Positions 1 to 9,454 of a stretch of DNA of 34,536 bases are shown one piece after another. The number at the start of each line of letters is the position of its first letter. Position 1 is the stretch's first letter. The notes beneath the pieces are model-generated. The model worked only from the letters and a program-made list of their open reading frames with translations, did not search any database and had not been told where the DNA came from. Source of the DNA: Westiellopsis prolifica IICB1 (GTDB lineage Bacteria > Cyanobacteriota > Cyanobacteriia > Cyanobacteriales > Nostocaceae); the NCBI RefSeq assembly GCF_004323185.1, contig NZ_NAPS01000001.1, positions 1,738,816 through 1,773,351 of the forward strand. The letters are read 5' to 3'. Both the position numbers and the translations under genes were made by a program.

Positions 1-110
1 GAATTGAAAATGGGGATCGGGGAGCGTGAATTGAAATTGGGGATTGGGGATCGGGGATTGGAGATTGGGGATCGGGGATTGGAGATTGCGGATCGGGGAC
101 AAGGGAAATA
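1..110. repeat. Short tandem heptamer repeats (STRR-like)
   Basis: Degenerate repeats of ATTGGGG and ATCGGGG fill the first 110 bases, followed by ATGACAAAT/AACAAATG-type repeats up to the MFS start codon. The same heptamers recur at 2702-2740, 3024-3041 and 20301-20356. They match the class of short tandemly repeated repetitive sequences described in Calothrix and Anabaena (CCCCART type). They leave no obvious ribosome binding site for the next gene. Confidence 0.8.
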
Positions 111-144
111 CGGGAGACAAATGACAAATAACAAATGACAAATT

Positions 145-1443
145 ATGCGAAATTCTAAAATTCCAATTTGGCAACCGTTAACTGTACGCAATTTTCTACT
201 TTTATATATTGGTGAAAGTGTTTCGCTGCTTGGCGATCAATTTTATTTAGTAGCATTACCTTGGTTGACAATTCAGTTAACTAACTCTGGTGTGAGTTTA
301 GGTACAGTATTAATGGCAGCAGCGATCCCGCGTGCTGTTTTAATGCTAATTGGTGGTGTGGTGAGCGATCGCTTTTCACCTCGCTCCGTTATGCTTGTTT
401 CTAATGCCTTTCGCGCAGTACTGGTTATCTTATTAACAACAATAGTTGCTTTAAAACTGACGCAGCTATGGCATCTTTATTTGTTTGCGATCGCCTTGGG
501 TATCACGGATGGCTTTTTTATTCCCGCCGCCAAGTCAATCATACCTAGTCTTGTCAGCAAAGAACAGTTAGTAGCAAGTAACACTTTAAGTCAAGGCACT
601 TCCCAACTAATTCTATTAATTGGGCCTGCTTTAGGTGGTTTACTGATTGCAACTAGCGATATTGAGACAGCGTTTGCAATTGATGCTGTTACTTTCATTT
701 TTACAACCGTCACACTTTTGCTAATGAAAAGCAGTCTGAGGTCAAAGACAGAAAAGACAATTCCAGACACTACATTGGATGAAAAATCAAAACAAGTCTA
801 TGACTCATCTATTCAAAATCCTACCTTAACTAACAAAGCTGTTCGTTTAATTGCTAGTATCCGTGAGGGACTGAACTATGCATGGCATAATCCGGCTCTC
901 AAAGCAGTTTTGTTGGTGTTAGTGATGTTAAATTTTCTTTTTATCGGTCCGTTACAAGTTGGTATGACATCACTAGCCCATAGTCGCTTTCCAGGAGGGG
1001 CTGTTGCTTTAGGAATAATGAATTCGGCTTGGGGTGGTGGTGGATTGTTAGGAACGCTCATGCCTCAACTTTTGCAACACCTGCCAAAGTTGGGAATTTT
1101 AATGCTGAGTCTTGCTAGTATACAAGGTTTTGGTCTGTTCCTCCTCAGCTTCATCCCAAATATAGTACTGGCTAGTATAACAATCGCTATATTGGGTTTA
1201 TGTAGTGGGTTTTTTACTGTTGTAGGAATTACTTGGATTCAAAAGCAAACTCCACCTGAAATGCTAGGAAGAGTTATGAGTTTGGGAATGCTTTCTTCCT
1301 TTGGTATTGCTCCTTTTTCCTACGCTTTAGCTGGGATCTTAGCTGATTTAAATCTGACAATTCTTTTCAGTGTTACAGGTGGTATCATGCTGCTCGCAAC
1401 TGCCTTGTTGACAGCCAATCCATCAGTACGCACAATTGATTAG
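145..1443 (+). CDS. MFS transporter, probable drug/siderophore exporter (MFS_3/EntS-like)
   Basis: Product of 432 residues with about 12 hydrophobic segments. It is a major facilitator superfamily permease, expected in the inner membrane, moving a small molecule by proton antiport. The cytoplasmic loop 2-3 motif A is clear at residues 70-80 (GGVVSDRFSPR). A hydrophilic central loop (about residues 195-235) separates the two six-helix halves. The overall pattern is that of the EntS/MFS_3 exporter group; the substrate cannot be read from sequence. The ATG lies directly behind repeats with no clear Shine-Dalgarno, so the start is less certain than the frame. It is convergent with dnaN and not part of an operon visible here. 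Confidence 0.8.
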   Translation: MRNSKIPIWQPLTVRNFLLLYIGESVSLLGDQFYLVALPWLTIQLTNSGVSLGTVLMAAAIPRAVLMLIGGVVSDRFSPRSVMLVSNAFRAVLVILLTTIVALKLTQLWHLYLFAIALGITDGFFIPAAKSIIPSLVSKEQLVASNTLSQGTSQLILLIGPALGGLLIATSDIETAFAIDAVTFIFTTVTLLLMKSSLRSKTEKTIPDTTLDEKSKQVYDSSIQNPTLTNKAVRLIASIREGLNYAWHNPALKAVLLVLVMLNFLFIGPLQVGMTSLAHSRFPGGAVALGIMNSAWGGGGLLGTLMPQLLQHLPKLGILMLSLASIQGFGLFLLSFIPNIVLASITIAILGLCSGFFTVVGITWIQKQTPPEMLGRVMSLGMLSSFGIAPFSYALAGILADLNLTILFSVTGGIMLLATALLTANPSVRTID

Positions 1444-1458
1444 AGACTTCTCAATCAA
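1436..1458. terminator. Inverted repeat between converging genes
   Basis: TTGATT-A-GAG, loop ACTT, CTC-AATCAA folds as a hairpin overlapping the MFS stop codon, followed by A6. It sits in the 41-bp gap between two converging genes and may end transcription, but there is no U-run after the stem on either strand, so this is a weak call. Confidence 0.35.
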
Positions 1459-1484
1459 AAAATGGCAGCATCCCAAATTTATAT

Positions 1485-2654
1485 TCAATTACGCAACTGT
1501 ACAGGCATAGCTAAATAGGTCATTTTTAAACCACCCAAAGGAGTAAAAATTACTGGGGTAAGGTTTGTATTCATCTGCATTAAAATTTCGGAAGCTGGCA
1601 AAGCTTTTAAGCCTTCCATTAAATATTTAATGTTAAAAGCTATATCTATATCTTCTCCTGATATCTGGGCTGGCATAGATTCCATTGCACTACCCACATC
1701 TTGAGATTCTACAGACAAAGTTATTTCTTGAGCATCACCATTAACGCTGACTTTCACCAAATTATTTTTTTGGTCTGCGAGTACAGCAATTCGTTCTAAA
1801 CTACTTAATAATTGCTTTCTTTCTAATGTCAATTCTCTTTGAAATTGTTTGGGAATGAGTAGATGGTAAGCAGGATACTGCCCTTCTAAAGTGCGGCTAG
1901 TCAAGCGTTGATGCTGCCATTCAAATACAACTTGACCTTGATCAAAATACAAAACCACAGGTTCTTCAGATTCAGAACTATGAGCCAACATCCGCTCTAA
2001 TTCCCGTAAGGCTCTTGCTGGTACTGTTACCTCTAAACTATCTTTGCTACTAGCGTCTGGACTCTCATTTGTAGTTTCTACCACTGCGAGGCGATGTCCA
2101 TCGGTAGCCGCAAATTCTAGGGTATCTTGCTTAATTGTCAAATGTACGCCAGTCAGTACTTGCTTGGTTTCATCTCCACTAGTAGCAAACAATGAACCGC
2201 GCAAACCTTCAATTAGTGTAGTAGCACTGAACTGCATAGGTTGAGCATTTTCAATTACAGGTAATTCTGGAAATTCTTCGCCTCCCATTGCTCGCACCTG
2301 ATAACGTCCGCTCTTAGGTGTGAGTGTGACAATTAAACCGCTATAGTCTGGTAAGTTCTCGACTGTGGGAGATGATTCATCCTCTAGGGTAATTTCTCCC
2401 TCTGGTAAACGAGAAACTATATCATTGAGTAATTTCGCAGGTAAAGCGATCGCTCCTGGTTGTACCACATCAGCACTGAAACTAGTGCGGATACCCAAAC
2501 TCAAATCAAACGCTGTTAAGCTAACTTGATTTGTTTCAGCATCAGCCTGCAACAGCACATTCGCCAGAACTGGATGAGTGGGACGAGAAGGAACAGCACG
2601 GCTGGTTAGTGAGAGGTGAGTACTGAGATCGCTTTGAGTACAAACAAGTTTCAT
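1485..2654 (-). CDS. dnaN: DNA polymerase III beta subunit (sliding clamp)
   Basis: Product of 389 residues, the usual clamp length. DnaN forms a ring dimer that tethers DNA polymerase III to the template and recruits repair proteins. The N-terminus MKLVCTQSDL and the three-fold repeated domain layout are typical, and the end (GGLKMTYLAMPVQLRN) is the usual DnaN tail in which the last residues line the partner pocket. I chose the ATG at 2654; an in-frame TTG two codons upstream (2660) is the alternative. It lies downstream of dnaA on the same strand with the probable origin in the gap, the classical dnaA-oriC-dnaN order. No strong ribosome binding site is visible. Confidence 0.95.
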   Translation of the reverse strand: MKLVCTQSDLSTHLSLTSRAVPSRPTHPVLANVLLQADAETNQVSLTAFDLSLGIRTSFSADVVQPGAIALPAKLLNDIVSRLPEGEITLEDESSPTVENLPDYSGLIVTLTPKSGRYQVRAMGGEEFPELPVIENAQPMQFSATTLIEGLRGSLFATSGDETKQVLTGVHLTIKQDTLEFAATDGHRLAVVETTNESPDASSKDSLEVTVPARALRELERMLAHSSESEEPVVLYFDQGQVVFEWQHQRLTSRTLEGQYPAYHLLIPKQFQRELTLERKQLLSSLERIAVLADQKNNLVKVSVNGDAQEITLSVESQDVGSAMESMPAQISGEDIDIAFNIKYLMEGLKALPASEILMQMNTNLTPVIFTPLGGLKMTYLAMPVQLRN

Positions 2655-2701
2655 GGTCAAACTTAGCTGGTGTGCTTGGATATGGTAGCACTCTTAGGCA
2701 A

Positions 2702-2740
2702 GGATCGGGGATCGGGGATTGGGGATCGGGGATTGGGGGT
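2702..2740. repeat. STRR-like heptamers upstream of dnaN
   Basis: Alternating ATCGGGG and ATTGGGG units, the same family as at the left edge of the window, lie between the dnaN start and the DnaA boxes. Confidence 0.75.
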
Positions 2741-2796
2741 AATAGGGATTGGAAATTATTGGAAACTAATAATTACTAACCACAAATGTGTGTAAA

Positions 2797-2965
2797 TTGT
2801 GGAAAACTTGTGGAAAAGTTGGGATATTTTTCCACAAGGTAATTATGCTCATTAAAGTTTTCCACAGAATCTTCATGAGTTTTCCACAGAATCTTTATGA
2901 ATTTTCCACAATCTAATTTATTCTTAATACTTTTTTATAGTTTACTTAATAATTTGAGTTGTTTG
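2797..2965. other. oriC: Probable chromosomal replication origin oriC
   Basis: Six exact copies of TTTTCCACA are present. Two are on the minus strand (2798-2806 and 2809-2817, 11 bp apart) and four on the plus strand (2828-2836, 2858-2866, 2880-2888, 2902-2910). The last three are spaced exactly 22 bp, two helical turns, which suits ordered DnaA binding on one face. An AT-rich stretch (about 2911-2965, rich in TTAATA/TTTATA) follows and could be the unwinding element. TTTTCCACA is the DnaA box known from cyanobacteria, and the location between dnaA and dnaN is where an Anabaena origin has been placed. The boxes may also autoregulate dnaA/dnaN. Confidence 0.85.
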
Positions 2966-2992
2966 TCAAGTGTCATTGGTCAAGTGTCATTG
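2965..2992. repeat. Two perfect tandem 14-bp copies
   Basis: GTCAAGTGTCATTG occurs twice head to tail (2965-2978 and 2979-2992) at the edge of the AT-rich side of the origin. The unit contains the TTGGTCA-type heptamer known from cyanobacterial STRR families. Confidence 0.7.
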
Positions 2993-3041
2993 GGAAGAAA
3001 CTTGTTAAATAATTTTCCCTTGTCACCGATCCCCGATCCCC
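2986..3041. repeat. 56-bp dispersed repeat, copy 1
   Basis: This stretch matches 20265-20320 in the same orientation at 51 of 56 positions by eye. It ends inside the dnaA stop codon (3041-3043). Its last part is ATCCCCG heptamers, but the first 40 bases are unique sequence, so this is a real dispersed element and not only low complexity. Confidence 0.75.
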
Positions 3042-4414
3042 TACTTAGGACGACTTGTTAGATTAATGCGATCGCTCAGTTGACGTAGTGTTTGTGCCAA
3101 GTTTTTATCTGTTTGTTTTAATTGAGTGATTTTTTCACAACTGTACATAACTGTTGTGTGGTCTTTCCCGCCAAATTCCTCTCCGATTCTAGGCAAACTT
3201 AAATCCGTGTGCTGCCGCATTAGATACATTCCTATCTGACGAGACCAACTAATTTCTCGTCGTCGTGAGTTGCCTTTAAGATCTTCAATGGTAACATTAA
3301 ACTCATCGGCAATTATGGTCAAAATTGTATCCGGGGTTGCTTCTACTTTTTGAGTAGGAGGCTCTAATACTGGAGTAATATTTTCTACCGTCATAGATAA
3401 ACCCCAAATAGAAACATATGCCAACGCTCGAATAAATGCTCCTTCCAATTCTCGAATATTCGAGGTGTAATTAGAGGCAATATATTCAATTACATCCTCC
3501 GGTAGACTGATATTTTCATACTCGGCTTTTTTTTGCAAAATAGCCATTCTAGTTTCTAAATCTGGCGGTTGGATATCAGCAATTAAGCCCATTGCGAACC
3601 GAGAACTCAGACGTTCTTGCAGCCGAGGAATATGATTAGGAGGGCGATCAGAAGCAATCACAACTTGTTTGCCAGCTTCATGTAAAGTATTAAATGTATG
3701 AAAAAACTCTTCTTGGGTATATTCTTTACCCTCGATAAACTGAATATCATCAACTAAAATCAAATCTGCTGCTCGGTAGTGTTCGCGAAAACTTTGCATA
3801 CTGTCTTTGCGAATAGCAGTGATTAAATCATTCGTGAACTGTTCGGTAGAAACATAGAATATTTTGGAATCTGGGCAAATTTCTAAGCGATAGTGTCCGA
3901 TCGCCTGCATAAGATGAGTTTTACCCAAACCCACACCACCGCACAAAAACAAGGGATTAAATTCTCTACCAGGTGATTCAGCAACCGCCAAAGCAGCAGC
4001 ATGAGCCATACGATTATTGGCTCCGACTACAAATCGTGAAAAGGCATATTTGGGATTGAGTTCAGTAGTCTTCAGGCGATTTTTAACAGCATTGTCAGCA
4101 ATATTACTCTGAGGTGGTAATGATAAAGATGCTTCTTTATCTGTAAACTGAGACACATCATCACCTTGAGCTACAGTAATATAAATTACTACAGGATAAC
4201 CCAGAATATCCTGAACAGCATTAGCAATTGTCTTAATGTAATATTTTTGCAGCCAATTACGGGCAAAGGGGTTAGGAGTACAAATTACTAAATAGTTATT
4301 TTCTAATCTTTCAGCGCTAGCAGTTTTGATCCAAGTTTCAAAGGTGGGGCGAGATAGTTCTAGCTGCAAGCGTTCCAGAACCTGACTCCACAGACTATCT
4401 ATGGGAATTGCCAT
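3041..4414 (-). CDS. dnaA: Chromosomal replication initiator protein DnaA
   Basis: Product of 457 residues, normal for the family. DnaA-ATP binds DnaA boxes at oriC, melts the origin and loads the helicase. Visible parts are an N-terminal helicase-contact domain (1-80), a linker (about 85-120) and an AAA+ domain with Walker A GGVGLGKT (159-166) and Walker B VDD (221-223). The C-terminal DNA-binding domain has the DnaA signature [15 protein letters not shown] (415-429). The ATG at 4414 follows AGGTGGT at a good distance. Six matching boxes lie just downstream. It is divergent from the protease gene at 4619, with a 204-bp gap that must hold both promoters. Confidence 0.98.
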   Translation of the reverse strand: MAIPIDSLWSQVLERLQLELSRPTFETWIKTASAERLENNYLVICTPNPFARNWLQKYYIKTIANAVQDILGYPVVIYITVAQGDDVSQFTDKEASLSLPPQSNIADNAVKNRLKTTELNPKYAFSRFVVGANNRMAHAAALAVAESPGREFNPLFLCGGVGLGKTHLMQAIGHYRLEICPDSKIFYVSTEQFTNDLITAIRKDSMQSFREHYRAADLILVDDIQFIEGKEYTQEEFFHTFNTLHEAGKQVVIASDRPPNHIPRLQERLSSRFAMGLIADIQPPDLETRMAILQKKAEYENISLPEDVIEYIASNYTSNIRELEGAFIRALAYVSIWGLSMTVENITPVLEPPTQKVEATPDTILTIIADEFNVTIEDLKGNSRRREISWSRQIGMYLMRQHTDLSLPRIGEEFGGKDHTTVMYSCEKITQLKQTDKNLAQTLRQLSDRINLTSRPK

Positions 4415-4618
4415 TATCTACCACCTTTGCTGCTAACCGTCACAATAATATAAGCAAAGACCAATTTAACATTTAGCCACTTTACACCAGGAAGATGCTT
4501 TTAAGTTGTAATCTATGTTTGAACTGTCTTGCATTATTTGGACTTCCCCGGTAGGCAATATCCTATCACCATATTGCCGCAAGGAGGCTCACAGATTCAG
4601 ATGGAGGAATAAGCACGG

Positions 4619-5923
4619 ATGAAGAAAGTAGAGAATAACTTGCAACAGAGAAATCTTAATACTGAGTTAAGTAAGTTCACAGACACCGTTTTGCAAGACG
4701 CGGACGGTGTTTTAAATAAATTTTCCGCGTCAGAGCATTCCCACCTCTCCAGGCCTTCTACATGGTTACTGCTTGTGGTCAGCGTAGCATTTATATCCAT
4801 AACTGGCTGTAATCGTAGCGTAAATATACCGAAAAATCAAACACCTAATTCTCAAGTGCAGAACCCGATTAGCGCTCCTCCTGCTCCTCCTCCGATTTTG
4901 CAATCATCTGGAGATCCTAATTTTGTGGTAAATGTGGTGCAGAAGGTAGGACCGGCTGTGGTTCGCATTGATTCTGCTAGAACGATTACATCATCAAGAG
5001 CGGATGACTTCGGTGATCCATTTTTCCGGCGATTTTTTGGAGATGAACCACAACCTCGACAGCGAGTCGAGCGGGGTAGTGGCTCTGGTTTTATTATCAG
5101 TACCAATGGTCAAATTTTGACCAATTCTCATGTCGTCAATGGTGCTGATACAGTAACGGTAAGATTAAAAGATGGTCGTACTTTTGACGGACAAGTAATA
5201 GGGGAAGACCCGGTTACAGATGTTGCTGTAGTGACGATTAACACTAGTAATTTGCCAACTATTGCTTTGGGTAATTCTGAGGGTTTGCAGCCAGGAGAAG
5301 CAGTAATTGCAATTGGTAATCCTTTGGGTTTAGACAATACCGTCACCTCTGGTATTATTAGTGCTACGGGACGTTCAGGTAGTGCGATCGGAGCCAGCGA
5401 TAAACGTGTTGATTATATTCAAACTGACGCTGCGATTAATCCTGGTAACTCTGGTGGACCTTTACTAAATAGTCGTGGGCAAGTCATCGGTATGAACACC
5501 GCCATCATTCGTGGCGCTCAAGGATTAGGTTTTGCTATTCCCATCAACACGGCTCAAAGAATCGCTCAAGAATTAATTGCTAATGGAAAAGTAGACCATC
5601 CCTATTTGGGTATTCAGATGGTGACGCTAACACCCGAAATTAGAGAAAGAATTGGTAAATTAGGCATTAATATCACAGCAGATAAAGGAGTTTTATTGAT
5701 TGATGTCATCACACGCTCTCCCGCAGCTAATGCAGGACTTCGAGAAGGTGATGTGATTCAAAGTATTAATAATCAATCTGTCACTGATGTCGAACAAGTG
5801 CAAAAATTAGTAGAAAACAGTACAATAGGAACTCCCTTACAATTAGAAGTACAGCGCGATGGACGCAATTTGCAAGTTGCAGTTAGACCTGCGGCTTTGC
5901 CAGTTCAGCGTCAAACTGAATAA
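4619..5923 (+). CDS. HtrA/Deg-family serine protease with one PDZ domain (HhoA/HhoB/HtrA type)
   Basis: Product of 434 residues. It is an envelope quality-control protease that degrades damaged proteins. The catalytic triad is H171 (LTNSHVV), D201 (TDVAVV) and S278 in GNSGGPL, and the preceding QTDAAINP is typical of DegP/HtrA. One PDZ domain fills about residues 325-425. The N-terminus is unusual: about 45 hydrophilic residues, then a single hydrophobic segment (47-64) ending ISITGC, which fits a lipobox. It may be a lipoprotein or simply a membrane-anchored protein. The start ATG has GGAGG 11 nt upstream. The family has three cyanobacterial paralogues (HhoA, HhoB, HtrA) and I cannot say which one this is. 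Confidence 0.9.
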   Translation: MKKVENNLQQRNLNTELSKFTDTVLQDADGVLNKFSASEHSHLSRPSTWLLLVVSVAFISITGCNRSVNIPKNQTPNSQVQNPISAPPAPPPILQSSGDPNFVVNVVQKVGPAVVRIDSARTITSSRADDFGDPFFRRFFGDEPQPRQRVERGSGSGFIISTNGQILTNSHVVNGADTVTVRLKDGRTFDGQVIGEDPVTDVAVVTINTSNLPTIALGNSEGLQPGEAVIAIGNPLGLDNTVTSGIISATGRSGSAIGASDKRVDYIQTDAAINPGNSGGPLLNSRGQVIGMNTAIIRGAQGLGFAIPINTAQRIAQELIANGKVDHPYLGIQMVTLTPEIRERIGKLGINITADKGVLLIDVITRSPAANAGLREGDVIQSINNQSVTDVEQVQKLVENSTIGTPLQLEVQRDGRNLQVAVRPAALPVQRQTE

Positions 5924-5928
5924 ATTAT

Positions 5929-5958
5929 GAATGATCAAGATTTTATGACTGATCATTC
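5929..5958 (+). terminator. Hairpin after the protease gene
   Basis: GAATGATCA (5929-5937) and TGATCATTC (5950-5958) form a 9-bp stem with a 12-nt loop, six bases after the protease stop codon. No strong U-run follows, so it may be a weak or Rho-assisted end or an mRNA-stabilising hairpin. Confidence 0.4.
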
Positions 5959-5986
5959 TTAATGATGAGATTAGGAGTTTGAAATA

Positions 5987-6520
5987 ATGAGCGAAATGCT
6001 CTCAATCATTCAATTAGGTAATACCATACTTCGTCAAAAAGCAGCTGAAGTTGAAAATCTCCAAGACGAAACCATTCAGAAGCTGATTGACGATTTAATA
6101 GTTACAGTTGGTGAAGCTAATGGTGTAGGCCTTGCTGCTCCTCAGGTTGCTCAATCATATCGTGTCATGATTGTGGCGTCACGGCCTAATCCCAGGTATC
6201 CTCATGCTCCACACATGGAACCCACAGCTATGATTAATCCCCGGATCATTGCTCACTCTAGTACTGTGAGTAAAGATTGGGAAGGTTGCTTAAGCATTCC
6301 TGGAATCAGGGGTTTAGTACCAAGGTATGAGTCAGTAGAAATTGAATACACAGACAGATACGGCAAAATACAAAGGCAATTATTAACTAATTTTGTGGCT
6401 CGTATATTTCAACACGAATACGATCATTTTGATGGTATAGTGTTTCTAGACCGCCTAGAAAGCAACTTGGACATTGTTACAGATCAAGAATACCAAAAAT
6501 TAATAGTTAATAATTTTTGA
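5987..6520 (+). CDS. def: Peptide deformylase
   Basis: Product of 177 residues. It removes the formyl group from the initiator methionine of nascent proteins. The three family motifs are intact: GVGLAAPQ (46-53), EGCLS (99-103) and QHEYDH (142-147). Metal ligands are C101, H143 and H147, with E144 catalytic. The ATG has TAGGAG 9 nt upstream. It lies 63 bp behind the protease gene on the same strand, with a hairpin between, so co-transcription is uncertain. The gene is otherwise ordinary; paralogues elsewhere in the genome are possible, since cyanobacteria often have more than one. Confidence 0.95.
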   Translation: MSEMLSIIQLGNTILRQKAAEVENLQDETIQKLIDDLIVTVGEANGVGLAAPQVAQSYRVMIVASRPNPRYPHAPHMEPTAMINPRIIAHSSTVSKDWEGCLSIPGIRGLVPRYESVEIEYTDRYGKIQRQLLTNFVARIFQHEYDHFDGIVFLDRLESNLDIVTDQEYQKLIVNNF

Positions 6521-6615
6521 CAAAAAATAATTCTAAAGAGCTATACAAAAAGCGGAAATTTAAGTTAAATTTAATCTGATGTTAACCTTTTGGCTTTGAG
6601 GTAGCTATTGGGTAA

Positions 6616-7821
6616 ATGACAAAAACTATTAGTAGTCGCAAGGGGTTAAGTCAACCGCTGCAACCATCTTCTGGCTTAATCTTTGCTCATCAGCAAAGCG
6701 ATGAAGTTCATAAACATAAGGGTGAAGTATCTACACGGTCAACAGCACAATCAATGCTTGGCAAGCTGAAAATTATTCATGTAACTCAAGGCCGCGTGCG
6801 AATCCGTGCCACTGACGTCAGTCATAACTCGATACTAGAAAGTTTATCCCGGCAATTACAGCAGCATCATGGTGTAACGGAAGTTACGACTAATTACAAA
6901 ACGAGCAGTTTGCTGGTTAAATTTGATGAAACTAGACTGTCTTTGCCACAGATGTTGACAATACTGCAAGAGTTTGGCATTCAGGAATATCAAGCTGTTT
7001 CAGATTCACAAAGTAATAGTGATCCCTTCGCTGCTTGGAAATCCGTAGAATTTTGGAAAGAGCAAGGACTTTCGTTTATTCCTTTATTTGCAGGATTAGG
7101 AGTCACAGGGGCGATAGGAATTAACGGGTTGGCAGCAATTCCGGTATACATGATTACAGCAGACGCAACCCGACGTGTGATTGAATATATAGAACCTCAA
7201 TTATTGGGATCTAAAAAAAATAAAAAATTGAATACAGCTTCTGCAACCCAATCAATAACAAAACATCAAGTTACACCTCAAACCTCTTTAGCAAAAGTGG
7301 AGCAAATTACAGTCGTCAAACAAGAATTATTCCCAACAAAAAATCTGGACAATGCAAAGATTACTTACAACATTGTTCATGCGATTCCGGGACGTATTAG
7401 GATGAGCTTACCAAAACTAGCTCATGACCAAGATTACGCAAAACGCTTGGAGAGATTGCTCAAAGCTGATCCCCAAGTTACAAACGTACGTATCAATTGT
7501 GATGCAGCATCAGTGGCGATCGCCTATCAACCGAACAATATCAAAGTCTCTCGCTGGATTGATTTGATGCAACTAGCACAGCAGGAGACAACTGCACCAC
7601 ATGTTATTTATAAAGACGCTGGGACGCCCAGACACTCTGATGTCCAAAAGCAAGCAGAAAAACTAGTTACTCCTGCGCCCATCCAAGAAAAAGAATTCCA
7701 GACAACAAAAGTGGAATCAACGCCAGAGGTAACTGGCTTATGGGCTAACTTCAAAGCTCCAGCTTTGTCTTATGCTCTCGCCTTTATGGCGAACTTTCCG
7801 ATTAATGCAGCCCCGGACTGA
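6616..7821 (+). CDS. Two-domain HMA2-like membrane-associated protein
   Basis: Product of 401 residues. There are two ferredoxin-like domains of the heavy-metal-associated superfamily, of the type often annotated HMA2: one at about 50-125 (GRVRIR at 59-64) and one at about 248-325 (GRIRMS at 259-264). Neither has the CxxC copper/zinc site. Between them a hydrophobic stretch (about 152-181) should cross or enter the membrane; the C-terminal about 30 residues are also fairly hydrophobic. The second domain closely matches those in the two following genes. It is the first gene of the ATPase cluster and ends 15 bp before the next start. The function is not known to me; a partner or regulator of the P-type ATPase is my inference. 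Confidence 0.75.
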   Translation: MTKTISSRKGLSQPLQPSSGLIFAHQQSDEVHKHKGEVSTRSTAQSMLGKLKIIHVTQGRVRIRATDVSHNSILESLSRQLQQHHGVTEVTTNYKTSSLLVKFDETRLSLPQMLTILQEFGIQEYQAVSDSQSNSDPFAAWKSVEFWKEQGLSFIPLFAGLGVTGAIGINGLAAIPVYMITADATRRVIEYIEPQLLGSKKNKKLNTASATQSITKHQVTPQTSLAKVEQITVVKQELFPTKNLDNAKITYNIVHAIPGRIRMSLPKLAHDQDYAKRLERLLKADPQVTNVRINCDAASVAIAYQPNNIKVSRWIDLMQLAQQETTAPHVIYKDAGTPRHSDVQKQAEKLVTPAPIQEKEFQTTKVESTPEVTGLWANFKAPALSYALAFMANFPINAAPD

Positions 7822-7836
7822 GGAGGGAGGAAAGCA

Positions 7837-9132
7837 ATGGTTGGATCGATATTACGACTGGTATCTACCCCAGAAAAAAAAACCCAGATAAAAATTACGC
7901 CGCAGACTGATCACACTGAGCAGAAATCGCCCCAAGAAGTCTACAGCATTACCTATGCAATGTCAGGACAAGTCGGGTTGTGCGTACCTCGTATTTCCAG
8001 AGATTCTAGATATCTCGAACGACTTCAGAAGTTGCTGCAAGCAGAAGCTTTAGTCACAAATGTGCAAATAAATAGTACTGCTGCATCTGTGGTAGTAACT
8101 TACAACTGTGGAGAAATGTCAGATGAAGCGATGCGATCGCATCTCATTCATCTAATTCAGTCTGCTGCACAAGAGCTAGTCACGATTCAACCAGGAAATT
8201 CCCACCTCCAAACTAGTCAAAGACAAAGTGGACAGATTAAGTCAATTGAACTTGAACAGGTAAAAGAAGCTTACAGCATTACCTGTGCAATGCCAGGACA
8301 AGTCGGGTTTTGCGTTCCTCGCATTTCTAGAGATGATCAATATCAAGAGCGTCTTGTAAAATTGTTGAAAGCAGAGGCTTTGGTTACGAAGGTGCAAATA
8401 AATATCACTGCTGCGTCTATTGTGGTAATCTACAAATCTGGAGTTATGTCAGATTATGAGATGCGATCGCATCTAGTTAATCTGATTCAATCTGGCAGAG
8501 AACAGCCAGCAACGATACAACCAGCAAATTCATACCCAACAGTTAACGAAACAACAAATGTACAAAAACAAGAGCAGGAGAAATTATCAGTTCTCCCTGC
8601 ATCTTCCCATCCTCTGGTCACTAAATGTTTTAACACCACTGCTGTTAAGAAAATGGCAGTTGCAACAATTACACAACACAAATTTCTACCTAGCAAAAAC
8701 TTACCTCAAGTAAATATAAACAAGCAAGCATCCTCCGAAATTCACAACGGTGGAAACCAGAGTACTTGTTTATCTACAGCAAAAATCCTGCCAGTATCTT
8801 CGTCTGGTTCTGATTCTGCTCTACTTTCGCAGAAAACACAACACAAAGCCAAAGTAGCTTACAGCATTGCTCACGTCATTCCGGGAAGAATTCGTTTTCA
8901 CGTACCTCGGATCACTCGTGATCCCCAGTATGTGCAATGCTTAGAGGCTTTATTAAAAGCAGATCCAACAGTCATCGGCGAACGAATCAACCGTGCTGCG
9001 GGATCAATAGTCATAACTTACAAATCTGCGGTGAAAGCCAATACCAGAGATCCGGATCGCAGTGTTTTGGAAGCTGCAATATCCCACTTAGCAAACCTGC
9101 TACAATCTGCTAGTGATGTAGCAGTTGCCTAA
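7837..9132 (+). CDS. Protein with three HMA2-like domains
   Basis: Product of 431 residues with three copies of the same 75-residue domain at about 34-110, 144-220 and 340-425, joined by long Gln/Thr/Ser-rich linkers. Domains 1 and 2 are a recent duplication (spacing 110 residues, nearly identical VPRISRD blocks). Both have GQVG where the third domain and all other copies in the cluster have GRIR. No CxxC is present and no membrane segment is evident, so it is probably soluble. A strong ribosome binding site (AGGAGGGAGG, 7821-7830) lies in the 15-bp gap after the previous gene, so the two are surely co-transcribed. No known function; possibly a multivalent adaptor for the ATPase. Confidence 0.75.
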   Translation: MVGSILRLVSTPEKKTQIKITPQTDHTEQKSPQEVYSITYAMSGQVGLCVPRISRDSRYLERLQKLLQAEALVTNVQINSTAASVVVTYNCGEMSDEAMRSHLIHLIQSAAQELVTIQPGNSHLQTSQRQSGQIKSIELEQVKEAYSITCAMPGQVGFCVPRISRDDQYQERLVKLLKAEALVTKVQINITAASIVVIYKSGVMSDYEMRSHLVNLIQSGREQPATIQPANSYPTVNETTNVQKQEQEKLSVLPASSHPLVTKCFNTTAVKKMAVATITQHKFLPSKNLPQVNINKQASSEIHNGGNQSTCLSTAKILPVSSSGSDSALLSQKTQHKAKVAYSIAHVIPGRIRFHVPRITRDPQYVQCLEALLKADPTVIGERINRAAGSIVITYKSAVKANTRDPDRSVLEAAISHLANLLQSASDVAVA

Positions 9133-9454
9133 CTGCAAGGAACCCAAAAGCAGAAATTTTCAACCAAAAACAGGCTTGAAGACACGTTTGTAGTAAGGAC
9201 TTTTAAGGACTTTAGTCCTCATTGCAAACTATCTTCTCGTCACCAATAAACCTCTTTGCAGGTTAAAGGGGAAGGATTTTTCAATTCCTTTAATACCAAT
9301 TTGAAAAAAGAATGCGACAGATAGATTGACGACAGAACTCTTATGCACAAAGAGTTTCCCAATCCAAAATCCAAAATCCAAAATGGTATAACCCCTCCCC
9401 CGACTTCTGCAAGAAGTCTAATGTTCACCAATATTTTTTTATGAGAGAGAAGCA
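9133..9454. other. Repeat-rich intergenic gap before the ATPase gene
   Basis: No gene is seen in this 322-bp gap. It holds a GGACTTTAGTCC-type palindromic element (9186-9229), which is a decayed relative of the three-way-junction element at 33007-33066. It also holds tandem ATTTTGG heptamers (about 9359-9385, minus-strand sense) and a GACTTCT-GCA-AGAAGTC hairpin (9402-9418) related to the one at 23331-23353. These repeats may separate the ATPase gene from the upstream pair in transcription. Confidence 0.6.
9186..9229. repeat. Palindromic GGACTTTAGTCC element, degenerate copy
   Basis: Outer arms GTTTGTAGT and ATTGCAAAC pair imperfectly around AAGGAC-TTTTA-AGGACTTTAGTCCTC. The inner hairpin and outer arms resemble the intact element at 33007-33066, which points to a common mobile or replicated repeat family. 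Confidence 0.55.

Noticed and set aside
1-140. Leading GGGGAT repeats as a CRISPR array
   Set aside because: Units are about 7 bp with no spacers of constant length, so this is a simple tandem repeat.
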